Assembly: GCF_000756615.1 (NCBI RefSeq)
Contig: NZ_CP009288.1
Location: forward strand, 124,001-188,000
DNA length: 64,000 nt
Reading direction: 5' to 3'
Origin: Paenibacillus durus
GTDB lineage: Bacteria > Bacillota > Bacilli > Paenibacillales > Paenibacillaceae
In this document: in pieces, positions 53,428-61,294 of the stretch
Layout of the letters: the number at the start of each line of letters is the position of its first letter
How positions within the stretch are numbered: the stretch's first letter is position 1
Made by a program: the position numbers and the translations under genes
Notes under the pieces: model-generated
What the model was told of the DNA's origin: nothing
Seen by the model: the letters and a program-made list of their open reading frames with translations, nothing else
Databases searched by the model: none

Positions 53428-54072
53428 ATGGTTTACAACTATACGGCGATCGGCGATTCACTGACGACCGGCTTCGGAGCGATGCCCGGAAGCGGCTTTG
53501 TTCCCGTGTATAGGCGAATGTCGGAGGTTTCGCTCTGTAATTTTGTCGCCTATACGAATCTGGGGATCAACGGCATGACTACAGCCGAACTGGAGCAGCG
53601 TGTCCGGTATAACGCGCTCTTTCGCCAGTCGCTTCGCGAGGCGGATATTATTACGATTTCAATCGGCGGCAACGATTTGATCCATGCCGCCAAAGCGGCG
53701 GCTGGACACTCTAATCCGCCATCTTCCATTTTCCAGACTGCCCTGAGGGAATCCAGGCAGCATTTTGCCGGCATCATGGGGCAGATTTATAAGGCGAAGG
53801 CCGGGTCGGGCAAGCCTTACATTATCCGGATCGTCGGATTATACAATCCGTATCCTCAGATGGCAGAGGCTTCGGTATGGGTACGGCAGTTCAACCGTCA
53901 AATGGCTCAGTATAATAACCGGGTATGCGGCTTTGCCGATATTTACGGAGCGTTTGCCGGACATGAGCGGGAACTGCTCTCTATCGATGATCTTCATCCG
54001 AACGGAAAAGGCTACCGTACTATAGCCGAGCGGCTGCACAAGCTTGGATATGGCAATCTGATCCGGACTTAA
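53428..54072 (+). CDS. SGNH/GDSL-family hydrolase
   Basis: This 214-residue esterase/lipase-like protein has the SGNH blocks in order: block I AIGDSLTTGFGA with the nucleophile Ser, block II Gly in NLGINGMTTAEL, block III SIGGNDL with the Asn, and block V DDLHPNGKGYRTIAERL with the catalytic Asp and His. No signal peptide is visible, which suggests a cytoplasmic enzyme, though the related B. subtilis-type spore and lipid esterases vary. ATG 53428 follows GAGGGGGGG. The substrate cannot be read. It is convergent with clpP. Confidence 0.88.
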   Translation: MVYNYTAIGDSLTTGFGAMPGSGFVPVYRRMSEVSLCNFVAYTNLGINGMTTAELEQRVRYNALFRQSLREADIITISIGGNDLIHAAKAAAGHSNPPSSIFQTALRESRQHFAGIMGQIYKAKAGSGKPYIIRIVGLYNPYPQMAEASVWVRQFNRQMAQYNNRVCGFADIYGAFAGHERELLSIDDLHPNGKGYRTIAERLHKLGYGNLIRT

Positions 54073-54077
54073 GGACG

Positions 54078-54120
54078 AAAAACACCCCTTGCTCACGATC
54101 ATGGGCAAGGGGTGTTTGTG
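54078..54120. terminator. Bidirectional terminator between SGNH hydrolase gene and clpP
   Basis: AAACACCCCTTGC (54080-54092) and GCAAGGGGTGTTT (54105-54117) form a perfect 13-bp stem flanked by A and T runs. Confidence 0.92.
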
Positions 54121-54145
54121 TGTTTGTGAAGGTTTACCAGGCAGG

Positions 54146-54742
54146 TTATACGCTGACAGACTGCGGTTTTTCGATAACTTTATCAACGAGTCCGTATTCA
54201 GCGGCATCCGCGGCACTCATGAAGTAGTCGCGGTCCGTGTCCTTCTCGATGCGCTCAAGCGGTTGACCGGTGCGGTCTGCCAAAATACGGTTCAGTTTGT
54301 CGCGCATTTTCAGGATGCGGCGGGCACGAATTTCAATATCCGTAGCTTGCCCTTGGGCACCGCCCAGCGGTTGATGAATCATAATTTCACTGTTCGGCAG
54401 CGCATAGCGCTTGCCCTTCGCTCCGGCGTTAAGCAGGAAGGCGCCCATGGAAGCGGCAAGTCCGACGCAAATCGTGGAGACATCCGGTTTGATGAACTGC
54501 ATCGTATCAAAAATCGCCATGCCGGCGGTGATGGACCCGCCCGGGCTGTTAATGTACAAAGAAATATCTTTTTCCGGGTCCTCGGCGGCCAGGAAGAGCA
54601 TTTGTGCGATGATGGAATTGGCTACCACGTCATTAACCTCAGTTCCAAGGAAAATGATGCGGTCCTTCAACAAGCGGGAATAAATGTCATAAGCCCGCTC
54701 GCCTCGGCTGCTTTGTTCTACGACCATAGGAATATAACTCAC
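54146..54742 (-). CDS. clpP: ATP-dependent Clp protease proteolytic subunit
   Basis: ClpP forms the double heptamer that degrades proteins fed by ClpC, ClpX or ClpE. The 198-residue protein has the catalytic triad at the standard places: Ser98 in GLAASMGAF, His123 in MIHQPLGG, and Asp172 in DRDYFMSAADA. The N-terminal MSYIPMVVEQSSRGERAYDIYSRLL is normal. GGAGG precedes the ATG at 54742. Two CtsR boxes overlap the promoter, so heat and protein stress should induce it. In B. subtilis clpP is also next to a tRNA-Arg gene. Confidence 0.97.
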   Translation of the reverse strand: MSYIPMVVEQSSRGERAYDIYSRLLKDRIIFLGTEVNDVVANSIIAQMLFLAAEDPEKDISLYINSPGGSITAGMAIFDTMQFIKPDVSTICVGLAASMGAFLLNAGAKGKRYALPNSEIMIHQPLGGAQGQATDIEIRARRILKMRDKLNRILADRTGQPLERIEKDTDRDYFMSAADAAEYGLVDKVIEKPQSVSV

Positions 54743-54822
54743 GTGGAAAACCTCCTTAAATTAGAACTTCAAAAATGGATTTCGTTATAGCATTTTTACT
54801 TAACTGTTACCGTATTACCCAC

Positions 54823-54851
54823 ATGATAAACAAATTCAAACAAAAAGTCAA
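54823..54851 (-). promoter_or_regulatory. clpP promoter
   Basis: On the minus strand: TTGACT (54851-54846), a 17-nt spacer and TATCAT (54828-54823). The -35 lies inside the first CtsR box. Confidence 0.8.
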
Positions 54852-54884
54852 AGAAAGTCAAACGAAAAGTCAAAGAAAGTCAAA
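54846..54884. promoter_or_regulatory. Two CtsR operators upstream of clpP
   Basis: AGTCAAAGAAAGTCAAA occurs twice (54846-54862 and 54868-54884), five bases apart. Each fits the CtsR heptad repeat RGTCAAA-NAN-RGTCAAA exactly. The first covers the clpP -35. Confidence 0.92.
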
Positions 54885-54891
54885 CTCATCA

Positions 54892-54919
54892 TAAAAAAAA
54901 AGCGCCAATCCATGGCGCT
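54892..54919 (-). terminator. tRNA-Arg terminator
   Basis: On the minus strand: AGCGCC, loop ATGGATT, GGCGCT, followed by T9. It lies just downstream of the tRNA-Arg gene. Confidence 0.85.
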
Positions 54920-54957
54920 CTGTGTTAAATAATCGAGGTTTGGTTAAACAAATAATG

Positions 54958-55032
54958 TGGCGCGCCCGCCAAGAATCGAACTTGGATCTCAGGCTTCGGA
55001 GGCCTACGTCATATCCATTGGACCACGGGCGC
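54958..55032 (-). tRNA. tRNA-Arg (CCG)
   Basis: 75 nt on the minus strand. Acceptor GCGCCCG/CGGGCGC, anticodon CCG in GGCCTCCGAAGCC, T-loop AGTTCGATTCT, discriminator G and CCA encoded. It is a single tRNA between clpP and cggR, as in B. subtilis. Confidence 0.96.
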
Positions 55033-55174
55033 AACAGAAATTATTATAATATAAAATTTCGGCTAATGCAACTCTTATTCATGATATAGGTTATAGGGAC
55101 CTGCTCTTGGCCTCCGAAATGTACAGGATCATGTATAAGAAGAAAAGAGAGGGCGAATTCTACTTTCGGAGCCC

Positions 55175-55203
55175 TTGCGTTTAGAGGAATATTTGGGTAA
55201 AAT
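55175..55203 (+). promoter_or_regulatory. Promoter of the cggR-gapA operon
   Basis: TTGCGT (55175-55180), a 17-nt spacer and TAAAAT (55198-55203). The CggR operator begins seven bases later. Confidence 0.75.
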
Positions 55204-55209
55204 ACTTAG

Positions 55210-55245
55210 TGGGACTTAAAAAGTTATCCCGGGACGTTTTAAGAC
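55210..55245 (+). promoter_or_regulatory. CggR operator
   Basis: TGGGAC-N6-AGTT-N4-CGGGAC-N6-AGAC has exactly the spacing of the B. subtilis operator CGGGAC-N6-TGTC-N4-CGGGAC-N6-TGTC. The second half is nearly perfect and the first slightly diverged. It lies at the transcription start. Confidence 0.85.
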
Positions 55246-55293
55246 CATAGAGAAGGGGTTAGAAGAGAAAGACGAAGTTGCAGGAGTGAAAGC

Positions 55294-56370
55294 ATGCGTG
55301 ACTTATTAGAAATCCAAAAGCAGCTTCTGCCTGATCTCATGGAAACCCTCAAACGACGATATACGATTCTTCACCAGATCCTGTTATCCGATATTATCGG
55401 CCGCAGAACGCTCGCCGCTTCACTTGATATGACCGAACGGGTGCTGCGCGCGGAAACGGACCTACTGAAATCGCAGGGGCTCATCGAGATCGAGAGTGTT
55501 GGCATGCGCATCAGCGATGCCGGACGGAAACTGCTTGACTTGCTGGAGCCTGTGGCCAAGAGCCTGTTTGGCTTGGATGACCTGGAAGAGGAAATCCGTT
55601 CGAGCTACGGTTTAAAGAAAGTCATCGTGGTTCCGGGCGATTGCGAAGCCTCGACATTTGCCAAGAGAGAGCTTGGGAGGGCTGGAGCGAAAGCGCTTCT
55701 CAGCGTACTTAGTGCAGATGATACGGTTGCCGTCACCGGCGGCTCGACGCTGTATGAATTAGCGGAGCAGATGACCGCTCCTCTATCTGCGTCCTACCGC
55801 GATGCCTTGATTGTGCCTGCTCGCGGGGGCCTTGGAGAAAGCGTTGAGTTTCAGGCTAATACGATTGCTTCGACGATGGCAAAGCGGATTGGAGCTCACT
55901 ATAGGCTGCTGCATGTGCCGGATTTGCTCAGCGAGGAAGCCTATCAATCTTTGGCCCATGAACCGAACATTTCGGAGATCGTACAGATTATCCGCCGTTC
56001 TCGAATTATCGTGCATGGTATCGGAGATGCCATGGAAATGACCCGCCGCCGGATGCTCGACGAGGGGACTGTGTCCAAGATCAAGGACGCGGGCGCTGTT
56101 GCCGAATCCTTCGGCCACTACTTTAACGAGCAGGGCGAAGTGGTGCATTCCATGCTTACGATGGGGCTGCGCCTCGAGGATATCGTGCGGACGGAAATTG
56201 TAATCGGCATAGCCGGAGGCAAGCGGAAGGCGAAGGCCATTCACGCTGTGCTGCGGTTCGGCCAGGAGGACATACTTGTCATAGATGAAGCCGCTGCGGT
56301 TGAGATCGTCAAGCAAATAGACGAACAGAACGCCTCAGCCAAGCAATCTTCTCATTATGACGGGCACTAG
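55294..56370 (+). CDS. cggR: Central glycolytic genes regulator
   Basis: CggR represses the gapA operon and is released by fructose 1,6-bisphosphate. The 358-residue protein has an N-terminal winged helix (about 20-85; RYTILHQILLSDIIGRRTLAASLDMTERVLRAETDLLKSQGLI). A SorC-type sugar-phosphate domain follows (about 105-345; VTGGSTLYELAEQM, VPARGGLGESVEFQANTIASTMAKRIG, IGDAMEMTRRRML). It is autoregulated through the operator at 55210-55245. A stem-loop separates it from gapA, as at the B. subtilis cggR-gapA junction where the mRNA is cut. Confidence 0.95.
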   Translation: MRDLLEIQKQLLPDLMETLKRRYTILHQILLSDIIGRRTLAASLDMTERVLRAETDLLKSQGLIEIESVGMRISDAGRKLLDLLEPVAKSLFGLDDLEEEIRSSYGLKKVIVVPGDCEASTFAKRELGRAGAKALLSVLSADDTVAVTGGSTLYELAEQMTAPLSASYRDALIVPARGGLGESVEFQANTIASTMAKRIGAHYRLLHVPDLLSEEAYQSLAHEPNISEIVQIIRRSRIIVHGIGDAMEMTRRRMLDEGTVSKIKDAGAVAESFGHYFNEQGEVVHSMLTMGLRLEDIVRTEIVIGIAGGKRKAKAIHAVLRFGQEDILVIDEAAAVEIVKQIDEQNASAKQSSHYDGH

Positions 56371-56403
56371 CATGATTATGCTTCATACTTACAGTGTTGT
56401 CTT

Positions 56404-56423
56404 GACAAACCCCATGGTTTGTC
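56404..56423 (+). other. Stem-loop at the cggR-gapA junction
   Basis: GACAAACC-CCAT-GGTTTGTC is a perfect 8-bp stem 38 bases before gapA. In B. subtilis RNase Y cuts the mRNA here and a hairpin protects the gapA part. A similar role is inferred. Confidence 0.65.
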
Positions 56424-56461
56424 TTGAATAAATAAAAACGAATTTTAGGAGGAACTATTCA

Positions 56462-57472
56462 ATGACTGTAAAAGTAGGTATTAACGGATTTGGACGTATT
56501 GGCCGCCTCGCATTCCGCCGTATTCAAGACGTGGAAGGAATCGAAGTTGTAGCGATCAATGACCTTACCGATGCCAAGATGCTGGCGCACTTGTTGAAAT
56601 ATGATACATCGCAAGGCAAATTCCAAGGCGACGTTGAAGTTCACGACGGATTCTTCAAAGTGAACGGCAAGGAAGTTAAAGTTCTGGCTAACCGCAACCC
56701 TGAAGAACTGCCTTGGGGAGACCTGGGCGTAGATATCGTTCTGGAGTGCACAGGCTTCTTCACTTCCAAAGAAAAAGCTGAGCTTCACCTGAAAGGCGGA
56801 GCGAAAAAAGTCGTTATCTCCGCTCCGGCTACAGGCGACATGAAGACTGTCGTTTACAACGTTAACCATGACATTCTCGACGGCTCCGAAACTGTTATTT
56901 CCGGCGCTTCCTGCACAACGAACTGCCTGGCTCCAATGGCTAAAGTCCTGAACGACAAGTTCGGTATTGTTGAAGGCCTGATGACTACAATCCACGCTTA
57001 CACTGGCGACCAAAACACGCTGGACGCTCCGCATGCTAAAGGCGACTTCAGACGCGCCCGCGCCGCTGCTGAGAACATCGTTCCTAACACGACTGGCGCT
57101 GCTAAAGCGATCGGTCTGGTTATTCCTGAGCTGAAAGGCAAACTCGACGGTGCTGCTCAACGCGTACCGGTTCCTACTGGTTCCCTGACCGAGCTGGTTA
57201 CTGTTCTGAACAAGACTGTAACGGCTGACGAAATCAACGCGGCAATGAAAGAAGCTTCCGATCCGGATACTTACGGATACACTGAAGACGAAATCGTATC
57301 CTCCGATATCAAGGGTCTGACTTTCGGATCCCTGTTCGACGCTACACTGACCAAAGTACTTACTGTTGGCGACAAGCAGCTCGTTAAGACTGTTGCTTGG
57401 TACGACAATGAAATGTCCTACACTGCTCAACTCGTTCGTACGCTCGAACACTTCGCAAAACTGGCTAAATAA
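56462..57472 (+). CDS. gapA: Glyceraldehyde-3-phosphate dehydrogenase, glycolytic
   Basis: GapA oxidises glyceraldehyde 3-phosphate to 1,3-bisphosphoglycerate with NAD. The 336-residue protein has the Rossmann motif INGFGRIGR, the NAD-selecting Asp in AINDLTD, the catalytic Cys151 in SGASCTTNCLAPM and the His in TTIHAYTGDQ. It ends with WYDNEMSYTAQLVRTLEHFAKL. Codon use is strongly biased (GGT/CGC, GTT/GTA, CTG), as in highly expressed genes. TAGGAGGAAC precedes ATG. A strong terminator-like stem follows it, inside the operon. Confidence 0.97.
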   Translation: MTVKVGINGFGRIGRLAFRRIQDVEGIEVVAINDLTDAKMLAHLLKYDTSQGKFQGDVEVHDGFFKVNGKEVKVLANRNPEELPWGDLGVDIVLECTGFFTSKEKAELHLKGGAKKVVISAPATGDMKTVVYNVNHDILDGSETVISGASCTTNCLAPMAKVLNDKFGIVEGLMTTIHAYTGDQNTLDAPHAKGDFRRARAAAENIVPNTTGAAKAIGLVIPELKGKLDGAAQRVPVPTGSLTELVTVLNKTVTADEINAAMKEASDPDTYGYTEDEIVSSDIKGLTFGSLFDATLTKVLTVGDKQLVKTVAWYDNEMSYTAQLVRTLEHFAKLAK

Positions 57473-57502
57473 TAATTCGGGATTTTATATAGCATCATCC
57501 AT

Positions 57503-57538
57503 AGAGCGGAAACAGCAGTTTATTGTTTCCGCTCTTTT
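57503..57538 (+). terminator. Terminator/attenuator between gapA and pgk
   Basis: AGAGCGGAAACA (57503-57514) and TGTTTCCGCTCT (57524-57535) form a perfect 12-bp stem followed by TTTT. It should stop a fraction of transcripts after gapA. The rest of the 237-nt gap has smaller hairpins and no gene. Confidence 0.82.
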
Positions 57539-57709
57539 CCGAAATATTAGACGATCGCAGCTATTAACAATTCCTATGATATAAGCCTTTTCGGAAAAAC
57601 GGATGCCGTTCCTACTAGAATGACGCAGCCGTTTCTTCTTAATGCAAACTCTGTGTGTTTGCCCAGAATTCCAAAAGTGGAACAATTTCGGGTATGGAGG
57701 GAAATAGTC

Positions 57710-58891
57710 ATGAGCAAAAAGAGTGTCCGTGATGTAGAAGTAACAGGCAAACGCGTATTTGTCCGCGTGGATTTTAATGTGCCGCTCGAAGACGGCAAAA
57801 TTACCGACGATACGCGTATTCGCGAAACGCTTCCTACGGTTAAATATTTGATCGAAAATGGAGCCAAAATTATTCTGGCGAGCCATATGGGCCGTCCGAA
57901 AGGCCAGTTTGTCGATTCCATGCGACTGACCCCAGCCGCAGAACGCCTGTCCCAACTGCTCGGCAAACCGGTTGCCAAAGCAGACGAAGCGGTTGGCGAC
58001 GCTGTCAAAGCAAAAATTGCCGAACTGAAAGACGGCGACGTTCTGGTTCTTGAGAATGTCCGTTTCTATCCGGGCGAAGAGAAGAACGATCCGGAGCTTG
58101 CGAAGCAGTTCGCCGAGCTGGCCGATCTGTTCGTTAACGACGCATTCGGTGCGGCGCACCGTGCGCATGCTTCGACTGAAGGCATCGCTCATTATCTGCC
58201 GGCTGTATCCGGACTTCTGATGGAGAAGGAATTGAACGTACTGGGCAAAGCCCTCTCCAATCCGGAGCGTCCGTTCACCGCGATTATCGGCGGTTCGAAG
58301 GTTAAAGACAAAATCGACGTTATCGACAACCTGCTGACTCTGGCAGACAACGTGCTGATCGGCGGAGGCTTGTCTTACACGTTCTCCAAAGCTCAAGGCT
58401 ACGAAGTCGGAAAATCTCTGCTCGACGAAGAAAAAATCGATACTGCTCTTGGCTTTATCGAAAAAGCGAAAAAACTCGGCAAGAACTTCCTGCTGCCGGT
58501 TGACGCTGTGGTAGCCGATAAGTTCGGCGCCGACGCCAACACCAAGACTGTTGACATTAGCGAAATCCCTGCGGACTGGCTCGGTCTGGATATCGGTCCA
58601 AAAACGGCTGCACTCTATGCGGACGTTATCAAGAATTCCAAGCTTGTTGTATGGAATGGACCGATGGGCGTATTTGAAATCGACATTTTCGCTGAAGGTA
58701 CGAAAGCGGTGGCTGAAGCCTGCGCGAAGACTGAAGGATATACCGTTATCGGTGGCGGCGACTCCGCTGCTGCAGCCGAAAAATTCAAGCTCGCTGACCA
58801 AATGGACCATATCTCCACCGGCGGCGGAGCATCGCTTGAATTCATGGAAGGTAAAGCTCTTCCTGGCGTAGTAGCGCTGAACGACAAGTAA
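57710..58891 (+). CDS. pgk: Phosphoglycerate kinase
   Basis: Pgk transfers phosphate from 1,3-bisphosphoglycerate to ADP. The 393-residue protein has VFVRVDFNVPLEDGKITDDTRI, SHMGRPKG, the HRAHAS region (FGAAHRAHAST), the hinge motif IIGGSKVKDKIDVIDNLL and the nucleotide loop IGGGDSAAAAEKF. ATG 57710 follows TATGGAGGG. An upstream in-frame start at 57620 adds 30 residues without homology. The following tpiA starts 26 bases later. Confidence 0.97.
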   Translation: MSKKSVRDVEVTGKRVFVRVDFNVPLEDGKITDDTRIRETLPTVKYLIENGAKIILASHMGRPKGQFVDSMRLTPAAERLSQLLGKPVAKADEAVGDAVKAKIAELKDGDVLVLENVRFYPGEEKNDPELAKQFAELADLFVNDAFGAAHRAHASTEGIAHYLPAVSGLLMEKELNVLGKALSNPERPFTAIIGGSKVKDKIDVIDNLLTLADNVLIGGGLSYTFSKAQGYEVGKSLLDEEKIDTALGFIEKAKKLGKNFLLPVDAVVADKFGADANTKTVDISEIPADWLGLDIGPKTAALYADVIKNSKLVVWNGPMGVFEIDIFAEGTKAVAEACAKTEGYTVIGGGDSAAAAEKFKLADQMDHISTGGGASLEFMEGKALPGVVALNDK

Positions 58892-58917
58892 GACAATAGA
58901 GGGAGGCAAGCTTTGCA

Positions 58918-59673
58918 ATGAGTAGAACACCAATTATTGCTGGCAACTGGAAGATGTTCAAGACTGTTCCGGAAGCAGAAGGCTTTTTCGCCGAAGTTAA
59001 AGGCAAGGCCGAAGTGGATGGCGTGGAAACGGTAATCTGCGCTCCATTCACTAATCTGCCGGCTCTGACAAAGGCCGCTCAAGGCACAAGCATCAAAATC
59101 GGCGCACAGAACCTGCACTTCGAGGACAACGGCGCTTATACGGGTGAAATCAGCGGTGTTATGCTGAAGGATCTCGGTGTAGATTATGTCATTCTCGGAC
59201 ACTCCGAGCGCCGCGCTTATTTCGGCGAAACGGATGAAATCGTGAACAAAAAAATGCACGCGGCATTCCGCCACGGCATCACTCCAATCGTATGCGTAGG
59301 CGAGAAGCTCGAAGAGCGTGAAGCCGACCAAACGAAAGAAGTTTGCAAAGTGCAAACCGAAGGCGCGTTCCAAGGTCTCAGTGCGGAGCAGGCAGCTCAA
59401 ACCGTTATTGCCTATGAGCCAATCTGGGCGATCGGTACCGGCAAATCCTCCACTTCGGCGGATGCCAATGAGGTTATCGCTTACATCCGCAGCCTGATCA
59501 AGGACTTGTATGACGAAGCGACTGCTGAGGTCATCCGCATTCAATATGGCGGAAGCGTTAAGCCGGAGAACGTTACCGAATATATGGGCCAAAGCGACAT
59601 CGACGGTGCTCTCGTCGGCGGTGCAAGCCTGCAGCCTGGTTCCTTCGTTCAACTTGTTGAGGGGGCGAAGTAA
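58918..59673 (+). CDS. tpiA: Triosephosphate isomerase
   Basis: TpiA interconverts dihydroxyacetone phosphate and glyceraldehyde 3-phosphate. The 251-residue TIM barrel has Asn10 and Lys12 in IAGNWKMFK, the catalytic His in LGHSERRAYFGE, the catalytic Glu in AYEPIWAIGTGKSS, and the phosphate loops YGGSVKPEN and VGGASL. GGGAGGCAAG precedes ATG. Its last base is the first base of gpmI (TAATG overlap), so the two are coupled. Confidence 0.97.
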   Translation: MSRTPIIAGNWKMFKTVPEAEGFFAEVKGKAEVDGVETVICAPFTNLPALTKAAQGTSIKIGAQNLHFEDNGAYTGEISGVMLKDLGVDYVILGHSERRAYFGETDEIVNKKMHAAFRHGITPIVCVGEKLEEREADQTKEVCKVQTEGAFQGLSAEQAAQTVIAYEPIWAIGTGKSSTSADANEVIAYIRSLIKDLYDEATAEVIRIQYGGSVKPENVTEYMGQSDIDGALVGGASLQPGSFVQLVEGAK

Positions 59674-61217
59674 TGTCAGCACCAAAACCAGTAGCACTGA
59701 TTATCCTGGACGGTTTCGGACTGCGCGATACCGTGGAAGGCAACGCCGTTGCTCAGGCGAAGAAGCCTAACATCGACCGCTACCTGAAGCAGTACCCGCA
59801 CACGACGCTTAGAGCTGCCGGAGAAGCCGTAGGACTTCCGGATGGCCAAATGGGCAACTCCGAAGTGGGACATCTTAACATTGGTTCGGGCCGGGTTGTA
59901 TATCAGGACTTGACCCGCATTGATAAATCCATTCGCGAAGGAGATTTCTTCGAGAATGAAACGCTGGTGGGAGCGGTGAGACACGCCAAATCTACCGGCA
60001 AGAAGCTTCACCTGTACGCGCTGGTATCCGACGGAGGGGTACACAGCCATATCAATCATCTGTACGCCATGCTGGAGCTGGCCAAAAAGGAAGGGCTGAA
60101 CGATGTATTCATTCACGCCTTCATGGACGGCCGAGACGTACCGCCAAGCAGCGGTCAGAAATTCATCGAAGTTCTTCTTGCCAAGATCGAGGAAATTGGC
60201 ATAGGCAAGATTGCTACGGTGTCCGGACGTTACTTCGCGATGGACCGCGACAAACGCTGGGACCGCGTGGAGAAGACGTACCGCGCCATGGTTTATGGCG
60301 AAGGACCGAAGTTTTCGGACGCGTTGCAGGCGATCACAGCTTCGTACCAGAATTCCGTGTATGATGAATTCATTGAGCCTTGCGTTATCGTGGACAGTGA
60401 AGACAAGCCGGTAACGACCGTTGAAAGCGGCGATTCCGTCGTGTTCCTGAACTTCCGCCCGGACCGTGCCATTCAGCTGTCCCAGGTGTTCACGAACGCC
60501 GATTTCCGCGGCTTTGATCGCGGACCGCTGTTCCCGAAAGATCTGTATTTCGTCTGCCTGACCACATTCAGTGAAACGGTTCAGGGCTATGTCGCCTACA
60601 AACCGAAGAATCTGGATAACACGCTGGGCGAGGTGCTCGTACAGAATAACAAGAGGCAGCTGCGCATTGCGGAGACCGAGAAATATCCGCACGTAACCTT
60701 CTTCTTCAGCGGCGGACGCGACGTGGAACTGCCGGGAGAGACCCGTATTCTCATCAACTCCCCGAAAGTCGCGACTTATGACCTGCAGCCTGAGATGAGC
60801 GCTTACGAGGTGACTGCGGCTTGTGTGGCCGAGATCGAAGCGGACAAACACGATGCGATTATTCTGAACTTCGCCAATCCCGATATGGTTGGACATTCCG
60901 GCTTACTGGAACCGACGATCAAGGCGGTTGAAGTGACAGACGAATGTGTTGGCAAAGTGGTAGACGCCGTTCTGGCCAAAGGCGGGGTAGCTATCATCCT
61001 TGCCGACCACGGCAACGCGGACATGGTATTCGATGAAGAAGGCAAACCGTTTACAGCCCATACAACCAATCCGGTTCCGTTCATTGTAACCGCTGAGAAC
61101 GTTGTCCTTCGTGATGGAGGCATTCTCGCGGATGTGGCGCCGACGATTCTCGATCTGATGGGAATTCCGCAGCCTGCGGAAATGACCGGACAATCCATGA
61201 TCGCAAGCCGCAAGTAA
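59673..61217 (+). CDS. gpmI: 2,3-bisphosphoglycerate-independent phosphoglycerate mutase
   Basis: GpmI converts 3-phosphoglycerate to 2-phosphoglycerate using two manganese ions; in Bacillus it is pH-sensitive and matters for spores. The 514-residue alkaline-phosphatase-superfamily enzyme has the metal motif ILDGFGLRD, the phosphorylated Ser63 in QMGNSEVGHLNIGSGR, HAFMDGRDVPP, and the C-terminal metal motifs NFANPDMVGHSG and LADHGNADMVFDEEG. The start ATG overlaps the tpiA stop by one base. Confidence 0.97.
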   Translation: MSAPKPVALIILDGFGLRDTVEGNAVAQAKKPNIDRYLKQYPHTTLRAAGEAVGLPDGQMGNSEVGHLNIGSGRVVYQDLTRIDKSIREGDFFENETLVGAVRHAKSTGKKLHLYALVSDGGVHSHINHLYAMLELAKKEGLNDVFIHAFMDGRDVPPSSGQKFIEVLLAKIEEIGIGKIATVSGRYFAMDRDKRWDRVEKTYRAMVYGEGPKFSDALQAITASYQNSVYDEFIEPCVIVDSEDKPVTTVESGDSVVFLNFRPDRAIQLSQVFTNADFRGFDRGPLFPKDLYFVCLTTFSETVQGYVAYKPKNLDNTLGEVLVQNNKRQLRIAETEKYPHVTFFFSGGRDVELPGETRILINSPKVATYDLQPEMSAYEVTAACVAEIEADKHDAIILNFANPDMVGHSGLLEPTIKAVEVTDECVGKVVDAVLAKGGVAIILADHGNADMVFDEEGKPFTAHTTNPVPFIVTAENVVLRDGGILADVAPTILDLMGIPQPAEMTGQSMIASRK

Positions 61218-61294
61218 TTGGGCAAGACTATATGGTGCAAGATCAAAGTGTTAAGCAAGACCAAATTTTTGTTAAAAAAGGAGAATGAACTCAA

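Noticed and set aside
57485..58933. 482-codon open frame on the minus strand
   Set aside because: It is antisense to pgk, which has a full set of family motifs and a ribosome site. Long antisense frames are expected from the strong codon bias of glycolytic genes.
59676..60896. 406-codon open frame on the minus strand over gpmI
   Set aside because: Antisense shadow of gpmI with no ribosome site or domain.
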